Below are positions 11,580 through 22,988 of a DNA stretch of 64,000 nt, in pieces. This DNA comes from Whalleya microplaca (Eukaryota; Ascomycota; Sordariomycetes; Xylariales; Xylariaceae). The notes beneath the pieces are model-generated. The model searched no databases. It was not told the origin of the DNA and worked only from the letters and a program-made list of their open reading frames with translations. Positions within the stretch are counted from its first letter, which is position 1. Each line of letters starts with the position of its first letter. The stretch lies in NCBI GenBank assembly GCA_022497155.1, contig MU385755.1, positions 372,001-436,000 of the forward strand, read 5' to 3'. A program made the translations under genes and the position numbers.

Positions 11580-14500
11580 ATAGCTATTTTATTTTAGCGT
11601 TTAAAAATTACAATATTTAATACTAACTTTTAGCCGTTTTATAATTTATCGCATTATTATTAAATCTTTTGTTTTTTTTGCTTTTTTTCTCGCTTATATT
11701 TTATAATATTATTTTAAATATTAGCTATAGTTTTAGCTAATATTTATTAATTATATTTAACGGGTTATTTATTTTATTTTATTTCATAATATTTTTTAAT
11801 ATACCCGACACTTAATTATATTTTAAATTACTTAATTTTTATTATTTTTTAAATTAAATATAAGTAAAGGGTCGGACAATTTAACTTTTTATAGTTTTAA
11901 AAATTATATAAAAATATATTATAAATTTAGTTATATTTTATAAACAAAGCGAGCCGGTAAGCTTAAAAGCCGATTTTTATAATAACTTTAAAAAGTCCGA
12001 TAAATTTTAAGGCGAGCTTAAGATATTTTAATTATAAGTTTTTAATTAAAACCCCGATTATTTAATTAACGCGTAAGGTTAAAAAAATATACCTATTATT
12101 ATAATATTTCGCGTATCATTCGTTAACGTTTTTTTATAGTTTTTTAAGTTTTTTCGGAATTATTTCAAACGTTTTAGTTGGGTATACGCCCCGGGGACTT
12201 TTTTTATAACAAGAGGCTTTAATACAAAAGTGCGAAATTCGGGGAGATACTTATATAAGACTTTAAAAAGCGCCTTTCCTGTCGTCCGATTAATAGCAGA
12301 ATTTATAGCAAATACGGTATAAAGTAATAATTTTAGCTACGTTATTTATTAAGTTTTATAAAATTTCGTAAATACATTTTTAATATTTAATTTATTTAAT
12401 TTATTTATTTATTAGTTTAAATATAAAACGCTATTAAAATTATAGTTTTGTTTTATAATAATAATAAAATTAAAATTAAAATTTACTAATAAAAATAGGT
12501 TTTTGATTTAATATAATACTTATAAAGGCGTTAAATAAACATTCGATTTATTTATAAAATAATTAAACTAATTAAGCGGCGTTTAAATAAATAAATATTA
12601 TAAATAAAAAGGTTATTTTTATAAAACAGGTTATAATTATTATAATAAGGTTTATATTTTATTTTTTATAAAAAGAAAAAAATAACCTAATAATAAAATT
12701 TATAAATAATTTTATATAAAATATTTTAAAATAAATAAAATATTTAATTTATTATAAAAACGGTAATATTTCGTTTTAAATTTAAAGCAAATCTCGTAAT
12801 ATTATATATAGTCCTAAACATTTTATTATAAATTTTATAATAGAATTTTTAAGCTAGTAACTAATAGGTTCGTTTTTATCCGAAATAACTAACTAGTTTA
12901 TTATTATAATATAGTTTAATTAGCTATAATTAAAGGGACTTTTTTTAAGATATATAAATTTATTAATCGAAAAAAATAAGGTTATAAGGCCTTAAGCTTT
13001 ATTAAGTATTTTAAATTAAATTAATAATAATATAGGATTAAATTATTTAATAATAGGTTTTATTTTTAGCTATATAACGGGCTTTATATCGGGTAATAAC
13101 TTATATTAATATTTATTAAATATTTGCCGGAATATAAATATATTTTATTAAAATAAGTATCTTTAAAATTTTATTGTTAATTATAAGGTTTTAGTTTATT
13201 ACTATTTTCCGCTTTAAAATAAGTAATAATATTAAGTTATTAAACTATTTTATTATATAATTAAGACGTCTCGATATAAAATCGGTAGGGTTTTATTTTT
13301 CCGGCTAATATTTCATAATAAAATTAAATAAGGCTAATAATATATATTATTTAGTTTATTTTATATTAAACTTTAAGTTAATAATAAAATTAATTAAATT
13401 AACGTAATTTATATAAACTTTTATAAGGAACTTACTTTTTTAAAAGTAATATTACTAATATTTAAATATATTAATAATAGCTAATATTTTTTAATCGGGG
13501 GTTCCGTAATTTAATTTTAGTCCAGTAACTTTTTATAACCGAAAGGCTATTAAATATTAATACCCTTTATTATTTTATTATAGTAAAGTTTCAAATATAG
13601 TATTTTTAAAACGTTAGTTTTTATTTTTATTTACTTTTTTAAATCGAAATGTAATAAAAAAGGGGCGATTTAAAATATAGCTATTAATTTTTTAAAAGTT
13701 TTTTTAGCTGGCTTATTTAAAAAGCTTTGTTTTAATTTTTACCCTAATATATCCTTTTTTAAAAATTATATTAATAAAATTATAATTTAAGAGAGTTTAA
13801 TAATAAAGCGGTAATAAAAATTATAAACCCGATAAACTATTAAATTTTATAAATAAACTATAACTTAAACTAATTAACTATAATATTTATATAATTTAAA
13901 TTTATAAAAATATTTATATCGGATATAATATACCTTAAAAATTTTAATAAAAATTAATAAAACATATATTTCGATAACTTAATAAAAAGCTTTATATCTC
14001 GGAATTATTCGATAACTTTTTAGAAATAATTTATATAAGCTTTTTTAGTAGGAAAAAAAATAAAGATATTATTAAAATGAACTATATAAAATATATTGAA
14101 AATCTTATATAAAATTTAATAAATATAACTTTAAAAAATAACCGGAACATTAATAAAGCTTATAAATATTACTATAAATTTATAATAGCCGTATTAAATT
14201 CGAAAAAAGGTTTTTTATTTTTTTCTCTTTAATATAAATATAGTAATAAGTGTTTTTAAAGTCGATTTTTAAAAATATTTTAACTTTTAATATTTTATTT
14301 AATAATTCCGAAATTAATAATAAGGTATAACGATTTTTAACTGTTACCTTATTTAAGCTTTAATAATTTATATAAAGTTAAAAGCTATTGTCTTTTTTAA
14401 ATATAAATAATATAAAGGCATTAATAAGGCTTTTCGAGTTTTAAATTTAATTATTAACTTTTATTTTAATAATAAATTCGTATAGTTCTTTTTAGTTTAT

Positions 14501-14762
14501 CGTAGATGAAAAAATAAACAAAATAATAAAATATATTTACTTCCGGAAATAAATCGATAACATAATTAATTTAGTTTCGGCGGAATAAAATATCGGCTTA
14601 TTTAATATTAAAAAAGTCGGAATAGCCTTAAAAAATAAATAAAAAATTTATGATAATTTTAAACGTTATAATTAAAATATCGGGGTTATTTTTATTTTAT
14701 AATTTCGGGATTTTTTCCGGGAATTAAATAATTACGTAATAAACGGTATAACGGCGTAGCTA
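11580..14762 (-). pseudogene. pol: E3a: Ty3/Gypsy pol remnant (protease-RT-RNase H-integrase)
   Basis: Sense is minus, running from 14762 down to 11580. It is colinear in reverse with E3b 62780-63720; for example 13800-14050 pairs with 63480-63720, and 14500-14750 with 62790-63040. RT occupies about 14050-14440, with an FRIxYGYYKFIV (FRTRYGHYEFLV) block near 14140-14200. Integrase N-terminal zinc region lies about 12700-12900, reading SYFGxKRTYxLLAxKFYY (GHFGRKRTYELLARKFYW). Core and C-terminal integrase should lie between 12700 and 11600. The 5' side ends abruptly at 14762 against E9 and the 3' side is cut by E1-A. No chromodomain or tRNA-like module is visible because that end is missing. 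Confidence 0.75.
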
Positions 14763-16363
14763 GGGTGGCTTAACTATATAGCTTATATACATAATACGTA
14801 TTATTAAGGTTAGGTTAATAAGGGATAAAAGGCCCGTATACCTTAAGTAAAATACCCTAGTTATTTTTACCTATAGCTAATAAAAAAAAATCTCTTCCTT
14901 TCTTTCTTTACCTTTAATATTTTTCATGAATAATTAGATAATAAGCAGCCTTATTATTTCTATTCCTTTTAAGCTATAATATAATAACAAAGGTTAAATA
15001 TTTTATCGCTTAAAAAGGCCTTTATAATATCCCAATTATTTTAAAAAATTATCGCGGATTATTAATCGCCGATTATTATTAAATTAGTGCTCGCGCTATA
15101 AGTATTATAACGAGTTAACCCGTTTCCTTATATTTATTTATTACGGATACGTTATAAATTAGTAACGTTATTTTATTCCTATTTTATAAATTTAATATAT
15201 TATTTATTTAAAAAAACGCTAATAGGCTTAAAATAAAGTTGCGATAAAGATATAATTTAATTATACCGATATTTACGCCGGTATTTTTAAAGAAATAAAA
15301 ACTTTAGATAATTTATTATAATAAAAGTCGCGTATTATTACTACCGTTTGTTTCGCATAACCGGTAACGTTTTTTCTTAGCCGCATTTTAAAAAATATAA
15401 ACCCGGAATAAAATAAACGTAATACTTTCGAGAACTTTTATATATTATATTTTAGCGAGACTTTAATAAATACCCGGTACGGCATTTTAACCGATAATTA
15501 TATAAAAGATATATAGGAAAAAAACTATCGGAATAGCTTGTTTTTTTATTAAAAAATACGATATAATACGCTGGCTATTTATTTTAAGCCTATTATAAAA
15601 ATAATATAATAAATTTGGCTTAATTAAAATAGTTATTTCGAGTTTAAGGAATTTTAACGTTACGTAAACTAAAATCCCGAGACTATATATTAAAAATTTA
15701 AGTTTCGCGCGATTTTCATAACAGCTAAAGCTATATAAGTAAATCAGTTATATAATATCGCAAAAAGCTTAAATATTAACTTGGAATAATTATATAAATA
15801 AGTTATAAACCTAAATATTATATATAAAAATGTAAATTTCCCGGAAAATTTAAAAGCGGAAAAGGTTAAACGTTATATAATAATTAAAACCCCGAAAGAT
15901 AAACTTTAACCGGTTAATTTAATAATTAAATAACCGATAGTAAAAAAGCTATTATATAAGCTTACGTAAAAGGAATAAAGAATTTCCGATTTAAATATAA
16001 CAGTTGTAGCTTTAAGTAAAAAGTTATACGGTATTTAAAAAAAAGCTATAACTGCCGAAAAATAAAAAACCCAATTATTATAAAAACGAAATAAAGCAAT
16101 TTATAACTGCGATACGGCTAAAAAAATTATAAGCCTATAAAAATACCCCATATTTAATAATAAGTAGCGGTAAAAAAAAGCGGCAAAATAATAGATTTCC
16201 CGGTATAATATAATAAAAAAGCGCGAGATATAGTTAATTTCAAAACTTAATACCGACTAATAACTAATAAATTAAAAATAAACGTTAATTATTTCCGAAA
16301 TAATTCCGCAAAACGCGTATATATTAAAAAATATATAAATAAAAAAGCAGCTTTTATATTAAT
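14763..16363 (+). pseudogene. gag: E9: 5' leader and gag of an unassigned LTR element
   Basis: A possible leader or LTR tail (14763-14920, ending in pyrimidine-rich TCTTCCTTTCTTTC) precedes an ATG near 14928. The frame after it runs through Gln-to-stop changes and is rich in Lys, Arg and Gln, as Gag proteins are. A CYNC-like group with following basic residues near 16090-16135 may be a damaged zinc knuckle. It is interrupted at 16364 by E5a. E4a pol resumes on the far side at 30904, so this could be the Gag of E4a with the protease/RT part deleted. However, nothing resembling the E4 LTR is seen at its left end, so I keep it separate. Confidence 0.45.
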
Positions 16364-16604
16364 TATAACGGCTCAAGGAAAGAGGTGGCGCATTTAAGTA
16401 ATAGGTATATATTACTATAAAATTATAAGGTAAGGAATAAAAGGTTAGCTAATTATTATATAATAGCTTAACTTAAGAAAACCTCCTTACCTAATTATTT
16501 AAGTTATTTAATTAAACGTTATATATAAAGGGTAATAGGGTATATTATAGCTTATAGGGCTTTTAAGAAGCTATAAGGTACTTTATAAGCCTGATGCCGT
16601 AATA
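16364..16604 (-). repeat. E5a 3' LTR
   Basis: Begins TATAACGGCTC (canonical TGTGACGGCTT on this strand) and ends GCCGTAATA (canonical GCCGTGACA). It is followed inward by TTACCCCCCT, the complement of the polypurine tract. The 5-bp left flank is TTAAT; the right flank of the element is lost to the deletion at 30903. Confidence 0.85.
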
Positions 16605-16642
16605 TTACCCCCCTAAATTTACTATATATAATAGCTAATTTA

Positions 16643-16847
16643 TGTCACGTATTACAAGGGTTAAGGTGGCTTAGCGACTTAATTCCTGTATATTTTATAT
16701 AATATTAAAATAAAAGAAAAAAAAAGGAATTTAAACTAAAAGGTCGGCCGAGAAATTTACTATATATATTAGGTGTAAGGCTTAAGCTATGATTACGTAA
16801 TGCGTACGGACTACACTTTAATCCTATGCTTAATCTGTATTATAATA
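16643..16847 (-). repeat. E6 3' LTR (205 bp)
   Basis: On this strand it starts TGTCACGTATTACAAGGG and ends TATAATA at 16847. The tract TTACCCCCCCTCAG follows, which is the polypurine tract in sense. Same length as 28724-28928 and 202 bp at 58769. Contains the shared AAGGTCGGCCGAGAAATTTA block. Confidence 0.88.
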
Positions 16848-16904
16848 TTACCCCCCCTCAGAAAAAATTCGCGTCCCGAGAATTTAAAATCAAAAAAATA
16901 ACGA

Positions 16905-16997
16905 ACTGGTTCGTCCGGGAATCGAACCTTAAGTAACTCCCAGGCAGAGGAAGGATACCCTCGGTTCTATATACCAACTATTACGCTACCGGGCCCT
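16905..16997 (-). other. tRNA-like module of E6, best-preserved copy
   Basis: On the minus strand: GGGCCCGG (16989-16996), A-box TAGCGTAATAGTTGG, an anticodon-arm-like hairpin GAGG-GTATCCTT-CCTC, a variable part, and an intact B box GGTTCGATTCC (16917-16928 region). A box to B box spacing is near 60 bp, within the range for tRNA genes with long variable arms or introns. The acceptor ends (GGGCCCG against ACGAACC) pair poorly, so aminoacylation is doubtful. It lies between the chromodomain (ending about 17200) and the 3' polypurine tract. The CpG in the B box and the TG/CA content show little RIP here. Confidence 0.65.
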
Positions 16998-17199
16998 CAT
17001 TACCAGTAGGCAAAATTAGCGTATTTTATATACTTAGTTATTTGTTAAAAAGGTATCTATTAATAAATATTTTATTTATGCCTTACTTTACGTAATCCTT
17101 TTGTTAATTACGGTGTTACTTTATTATTATCTTTATAAAAGGGATCGTTTTTCTTATATTCGGCAGCTTTACGCCAATTACTTAAGCGTATTAAAGATC

Positions 17200-18144
17200 C
17201 GGCTTTATTAAAGTTTTTATTATAATATCGTTATAATGCGATTATACTATTTTTAAAACCTTTAACGTTATATTATTTAAGGTTAAGATTTTATTCTTTC
17301 TACTGTACTTAATATTACAGTTTTTTACGATATATATATAATAATAAAACGTAATCGACTTTTTATTTTTTTTCGCTATTGGGACTTATTATTTTACTTT
17401 TAAGGTTTTTATTAGCTTATTTAAGTAATAAATTATTAAAGTATTTACGTAAGGGATTTATATAAAATATACGGGATTTTTTCCAGATATTAAGTAATTT
17501 TAATTAGTAAAAATAGCTAACTATCTTTTTTATTTTATAATAGTTTCTCGTTATTAAATAGTTTAGCTTATTGTTAAATCGATTTATACTAATACCCAGC
17601 TTTTTAAAGATATATACGCGATCGCTAGAGCCGAAATTAAGTTTTTTTCGGTAGCGATTAATTTATTTACTTATATAAGCTTACAATCGAGTTATAATTT
17701 CCCGGGCTAAATTTAAATAGCTTTTTAAAATCTAGGCTATCATTTATACGTTTTCGCGATTAAAGCGCTTACGCGGAAACAGGTTTATTAAATCCTTAAT
17801 ATAGGTTTCTTAATTAAAAGGTAGGGGCATAAAAAATCCTCGTTTTACTTTATAAAGTAAGTAATTAATAGATTTATAAAATAAGCTAATTTATATTACG
17901 TCAGCTATAAAAATAATACTTAACTAATTATTATAGTAATAATTAATAAAAAATCGTAATTATTAGTCGATATAAACGTTTATAATTTCGGCCTATCTTA
18001 TAGTTTATAAATAACCCGCAAATAATAATTTCTATTTAATACCTAAAATCTTAAATAATTTATCGGTAAAATCTGCGATAAATTAAAATTTATAGTCGCT
18101 TCCGATTAACTAAAATAATTTATAAACTTATAAAGGTTTATAAT
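17200..18144 (-). pseudogene. pol: E6 pol, 3' half: integrase C-terminal part and chromodomain
   Basis: Continuation of the pol frame that was broken by E5b at 18144/22989. Near 17200-17420 the minus strand reads VKNCNIKYSRKNKI (KLQYKVKWKG class) and ITLKVLKIVxSHYND (WYNAKGFKNSPHRLRDYH class), a chromodomain ending. Upstream (17430-18144) is the integrase C-terminal region with long Lys-rich frames. The tRNA-like module starts about 200 bp downstream. Confidence 0.65.
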
Positions 18145-18378
18145 TGTTACGGCATAAGCCTTATGGGGTGTTATAAGGCCCTATAAGCTGTAGCACATTC
18201 TAGGCCCCGCATATATAACCTGCCGAATTATATACTTAATTAAATAGCTTAGGTAATTAGGTAAGGAGGTTTTTTTAAGTCAGGCTATTGGCTAACTTTT
18301 TACTCCTTACCTTATAATTTTTTAGTAATATATATTTATTACATAACACGCGTTGCTTTTTTTTTTTAAGCCGTTATA
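18145..18378 (+). repeat. E5b 5' LTR
   Basis: Starts TGTTACGGCATAAGCC at 18145 and ends AAGCCGTTATA at 18378. It is ten bases shorter than the 244-bp family length owing to small losses (for example near GGCTATTGGCTAAC). Confidence 0.85.
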
Positions 18379-18395
18379 TAATTATAAAGTCCTTT

Positions 18396-18439
18396 GGCGC
18401 TAAATTTAGTTGATTCCGCTATCGAATTAATTTAGCGCT
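18396..18439 (+). promoter_or_regulatory. Conserved stem-loop just downstream of the E5 5' LTR
   Basis: GGCGCTAAATTT...AATTTAGCGCT forms a perfect 10-11 bp stem around a loop of about 20 nt with TTCCGCTATCG. The same structure occurs at 41109-41152 (E5e), 21661-21702 (E5c, minus) and 39318-39358 (E5d, minus). Its place in the leader before gag is where LTR elements keep packaging or dimerisation signals; that role is inferred. Confidence 0.5.
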
Positions 18440-20169
18440 CTTTTTAATTAGCGTAATTAATTAGTTACCCATTGATTTTTTTTTTTTCGATCGACAGCTT
18501 AGCCTTTTTTTTATTAGGTGTTATAATACCTTTAGCTAGTTATACCTTTTTATGCGATAGCGAGGTCCTTTTTTTAGTTTTTTAAGCAGCTAGCGAAATA
18601 TACTGATAATTAGTAGCTTTACCTTAAAATTCGTTAGTTAAGTTTACTAGTAGCTAGTTAGGTTAGCGATTTTTTAACGTAGTCGGCAAAATCTCCCGTT
18701 AATTACTTTTTATTTTTACGCCGTTATTTTTATATATTTAATAAGCTAGCTTTTTTATAGCAGGATACGCCTGAGACTTTAATTAACCCCGTTATAATTA
18801 GTGCTTAATTTAGTCCGGTTTATATTATATATCGGATACACTTTTTTTTTTTCCCCTTAATCGATACGTTAATTTTCCGGCGATTTAAGGAATACCTTTT
18901 TATTTGATTTTCGACCTAGTCCGTACGAACGTAAAGCCGAAAATTTCGTTTCTCTTTTTTTTTTATAGCGGCAATAGCTTTTATTAGTAGTAATAAACTT
19001 AACGCCGCTTTTTAAGCCTTATATATTAAACTTACCTTTAAATTTAATACTTATATCGGCGCGTTAAAAGCTAATTACGAAAGTTACGTTTAATAATTTT
19101 AAGCTAATAAAACTTTTATTAAATTTAAGTTCGGCATTATAAAAACTACTTATAGTACTTTATTATTTAAGTAGTTACGCCTTTAATTAGTTCTCCCAGA
19201 TTTTTTTATTTTATTAGGCCTTTCCGACTTTAATGTGTGGATTTTTTAAATTACCGGTAAATTAAAAATCGATAGCGAAGCGATCGGATTGTCTTAAGCT
19301 AAGTTTTATTATATATACGCTCGTTTCGAGCTTAAGGTATAATATATCGTTTTTTTTATTATAGCTTATATATAAAAAAGCAGCGTTTAGGATTACCAAA
19401 CTATTTTAAATATTTTAAAATTAATTTATGCCGATCCGAATAAAGTTATACGAGCGGTAGTTAAGTTTTAATTTATTATATAAAGTTTTAATAAGTTTAT
19501 TTATATTTTTTTAATATAATAATACCGATAAACTTGTGACGGCTTAAGGAAAGAGGTGGCGCGTGCTAAGTAATAGGTATGTATTACTGTAAAATTATAA
19601 GGTAAGGAGTAAAAAGTCAGCTAATTACTATATAACAGCCTGACCTAAGAAAACCTCCTTACCTAATTACCTAAGCTATTTAACTAAACATATAGTTTAA
19701 CAGGTTACATATGCGGGGCCTAGGGTATGTTATAGCTTACAAAGCTTTATAGCACCCCACAGGGATTATGCCGTAATATTACCCCCCTAAATCCACTATA
19801 TATAGCAGCTAATAATAGCTAGCTTACAGCGTACCTAATATATATAAGGATTAACCTAATTACTACTATCTCTAAAAGGTGATTTTTTAACCTTATTTAA
19901 CCTTTATATTTCAGTCTATATAAATTGTATAAGATCTAACATTAGTACTAAATAAATTTGTTAAAATTTTAAAAATCGAGTCCTTTAAAAAGATTTTATT
20001 AATCTATTATATTTTTTTATAACTATCTAATATCCCTTATAAGTTACACACCTGCTATTATAGCTACTCCCTTAATTTCTAACTTATATATTATTATCGT
20101 TAACGTATAGCTTGCGGAAATTCGATTTTAGTAATAATAAAAAGTAATCTTAAACTAAATAATCTATCG

Positions 20170-21110
20170 ATTTATAACGTATATATTAGTATTATTTCTA
20201 ACGTAATTGTCGTTCCGATTTTGTAATAAAAAGCACTTACTGTCTTTTAGGAATTTAAAATAACGTAATTTTAAGTATTTATTTACTGTTTATTAAAGTA
20301 TCTTTAAATATTACTTTAATTTTAGTTTTAGCCGCGCTATATATGTAAATTATACTAACGGAAATATTTATAGCGTTCGGATTACGGAAACCGGAGAATA
20401 TATAAAAGCCTAATTATTAATATAGCTAAAAAATAAATTTATTATAAATATTTAATATTAAATCTCTTTTAAGAAGCTTCCGCTTTAGTTTATTATTTAT
20501 AACGTAATATAAATAATTAACCCGGTATTTTTTAAACAGATTTATTTTATTTATTTCTTAAATCTATTGGTGCTATTGCGCCAGAAAAATATAAATAGAT
20601 TTATTTAGATTTTATATAGTAGATCGAAACTTAGCCGCCGCTTATATAACCTTATTCGGGTCGGCGTAAATTAACTTTAAGGTATTTAAAATAGTTTAGT
20701 AATTTTAAACGCCGCTTTTTTATATATAAGCTATAATAAAAAGGACGATATATTATATTTTAGGCTCGAGGCGAGCGTATATATAATAAAATTTGGCTTG
20801 GGATAATTTAATCGCCTTATTATCGATTTCTAACTTGCCGGCGATCTAAAAAATCTATACGTTAAAGTCTGACGGGCCAAATAAGGTAGAAAAATTTAAA
20901 AAGGCTAATTAAGGGCGTAACTACTTAAATAATAGAATATTATAGGTAGTTTTTATAACGCCGAGCTTAAATTCGATAAAAGTTTTATTAGCCTAAAGCT
21001 ACTAAACGTAACTTTTATAATCGGCTTTTAACGCGTTAACGTAAATATTAAATTTAAAGGTAAGTTTAATACGCAAGGCTTAAAATGTAGCGTTTAACTC
21101 GTTACTACCG
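20170..21110 (-). pseudogene. gag: E5c gag remnant
   Basis: Minus-strand counterpart of the E5e Gag at about 41700-42640, aligned over its full length. It includes the FTGKLKIDSEA-like block around 20810-20850 and the ADPN...RAA capsid block around 20640-20670. Frame broken by TAA/TAG at Gln positions. No pol follows: about 390 bp of AT-rich sequence separates it from the 3' LTR. Confidence 0.65.
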
Positions 21111-21410
21111 AAAAACGCCATTATATATATTACTATAACTAATCGTTAAAATTAATGTATAAAAAAGAAAAAAAAAATAACTTGCCGTAACTAATTATTA
21201 AAATCGAGTTAAAAAATAGCCGCGTTATTATAACTAATCGCTAAAAATAACGGGTAAAAAAAATCAGATCCGCCGTGCCTAAATATAATTTCGGACCGAG
21301 AAAGGTGTTTAAAAAACGAGGTCGGCAAGAATAACAGACGTGATTTAGCGCTAAATAATTAGATACTGTTATACGTGCTTAATTTAACGAGGTCCGATAA
21401 AATATAGGTG

Positions 21411-21650
21411 GCGGGTAACTAATCGATTACGCCGGGGTCCTTTAATATAATACCCTCTAATAAATTATATGCTTTTTAAGGCTAAACTGCTGGTGCGTAT
21501 AATATATTACAATAAGGTACTAATAGAAAAAAAAGGTGACTAACAAGTGACTAATCGATTACGCCGGCGCAAGAGGTTGTTAATAAGTAACTAATCGACT
21601 ATACTTAATCGAAAAAAAGAAAAATTAACAAGTAACTAATTAATTACGCT
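21411..21650 (-). repeat. Iterated leader motif of E5 (four copies)
   Basis: GTAACTAATCGATTACGCC-type words occur at about 21415-21436, 21547-21567, 21586-21605 and 21631-21650, in the leader between stem-loop and gag (sense minus). The two first copies are nearly perfect and keep CpG; the other two are decayed. The same iterations stand in E5e (about 41165-41400). Function unknown; a Gag- or RNA-binding site is possible. Confidence 0.5.
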
Positions 21651-22744
21651 AAAAAAAAAAGCGCTAAATTAATTCGATAGCGGAATTAACTAAATTTAGC
21701 ACTAAAAGACCTTATAATTATATAACGGCTTAAGAAAAAAGGTAACGCGTATTAAATAATAGGTATATATTATTATAAAATTATAAAGTAAGGAGTAAAA
21801 GGTCAGCTAATTATTGTATAACAGCCTAACTTAAAAAAACCTCCTTACCTAATTACCTAAGCTATCTAACTAAGCATATGGTCCAGCAGGTCACGTGTGC
21901 GGGGCCTAGGGTGTGCTGCAGCTTATAAGGCCTTATAGCACCCCATAGGGCCTGTGCCGTGACAAGACCTAAGAGGCTAATAAAATAGATCTTTTTAAAA
22001 AGTACCGGATTAACCGTTTACGTTACGCCGTAAATAATAAACTAAAGCGGAAATTTCTTAAGAAAGATTTAGTACCGAATATTTATAATAAATTTATTTT
22101 ATAGCTTTACCGGTAGTTAGGTTTTTATATTTCGGCTTCTTGTAATTCTAGTGCTATAAATACCTTTATTGGCATTATTTATATATATAGAACTAAAGCC
22201 GAAATTACGTCCGAAAATATTTCCGAAGGCGGTATTTAGCTACTTAAAATTGCGTTATTTTAAATTCCCGAAAGCCCGATAGCTATATTTAATACTTATA
22301 AGAAACGCCGTATTAAAAAGCGTTTTTAATAATGCTAGCGTTATAGTAATATAACTTACGATATTACAAAATGCCCGTTATTACTATATAAATCGAACTT
22401 TTATAAGTTGCTTACCGATAACGAGGTTATAGGTTAGATTTTAAAAGGGTAAATAAGTTATAATAATAGCAATAGCTAATTATAATAGTCGATATTAAAT
22501 AGTTATAAAGGAATATAATAAATTAACTAAATTTTATAAAGGATTTGATTTTTAAAATTTTAATAAGTTTATTTAGTGCTGATATTAAGGCATATATAAA
22601 TTTGATATATTATAATATAGGGGTAAATAAGGTCGAAAATTTATTTTTTTAAGGCAGTAGTAATTAGGTTAATCCTTATATACATTAAGTGCGCTATAAG
22701 CTAACAGTTATTAGCTGTTATATATAGTAGATTCAAGGGGGTAA

Positions 22745-22988
22745 TATTATAGTATAGGCTTTATAGGGTGCTATAAGGCCTTATAAGTTACAGCATACCT
22801 TAGGCCCCGTATACATAACCTGCCGAACTATATACTTAATTAAATAGCTTAGGTAATTAAGTAAGGAGGTTTTCTTAAGTCAGGCTGTTATATAATAATT
22901 AGCTAACCTTTTACTCTTTACCTTATAATTTTTCAGTAATATATACCTATTACGTAGCACGCGCTGCTTTTTTTTTTAAGCCGTTATA
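22745..22988 (+). repeat. E5b 3' LTR (244 bp)
   Basis: Starts TATTATAGTATAGGC after the tract AAGGGGGTAA (22736-22744) and ends CCGTTATA at 22988, followed by the target duplication ATAAT. Confidence 0.85.

Larger units (their letters stand above)
19535..21964 (-). mobile_element. E5c: innermost E5 copy, TSD AAACT/AGACC
   Basis: 2430 bp with 244-bp LTRs at 19535-19778 (3', sense minus) and 21721-21964 (5'). Flanks AAACT (19530-19534) and AGACC (21965-21969) differ by one G-to-A and one C-to-T, as RIP would do. Joining them as AAACC gives the uninterrupted E5 Gag sequence seen at 42252. Gag (minus) spans about 20170-21110, with the same capsid motif. It is the last insertion in this stack, so E5 was active after E6 and an earlier E5 had already arrived. 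Confidence 0.9.
18990..22440 (+). pseudogene. gag: E5b gag, split by E5c (about 18990-19534 and 21970-22440)
   Basis: Reading through stops, the first part contains LKLIYADPNKVIRAVVKF (19420-19470), equal to YADPNKAIRAAAKFRSI in E5e. This is the typical C-terminal capsid pattern of Ty3/Gypsy Gag, where a D-P-N-x-x-x-R-A-x-x-x-L stretch precedes a Gln-rich helix. After the E5c insertion the frame resumes with NKLKRKFLKKDLVPNIYNKF (about 22030) and continues LYRQLGFYIS-like. The normal order is Gag capsid only; I see no CCHC knuckle, protease or RT. Stops are all of the CAA/CAG/TGG-to-TAA/TAG type. Confidence 0.7.
18145..22988 (+). mobile_element. E5b: E5 copy inside E6, TSD ATAAT, itself interrupted by E5c
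   Basis: LTRs 18145-18378 and 22745-22988, with exact duplications ATAAT at 18140-18144 and 22989-22993. Subtracting E5c leaves about 2.41 kb, the family size. Sense +: 5' LTR (TGTTACGGC...CCGTTATA), short AT spacer, a G+C-retaining stem-loop (18396-18439), long leader, Gag (split by E5c), GGGGG tract, 3' LTR. There is no room for pol: the whole interior of about 1.95 kb is leader plus Gag plus a short 3' part. Confidence 0.9.

Noticed and set aside
14763..16363. Assignment of this gag to E4a
   Set aside because: Strand and position would fit, but the left end shows no E4 LTR and the RT/protease part is missing at the junction. Kept as separate E9.
16905..16997. Functional host tRNA gene
   Set aside because: Acceptor arms do not pair over seven bases, and each copy lies at one fixed place inside a retroelement, so it is called tRNA-like only.
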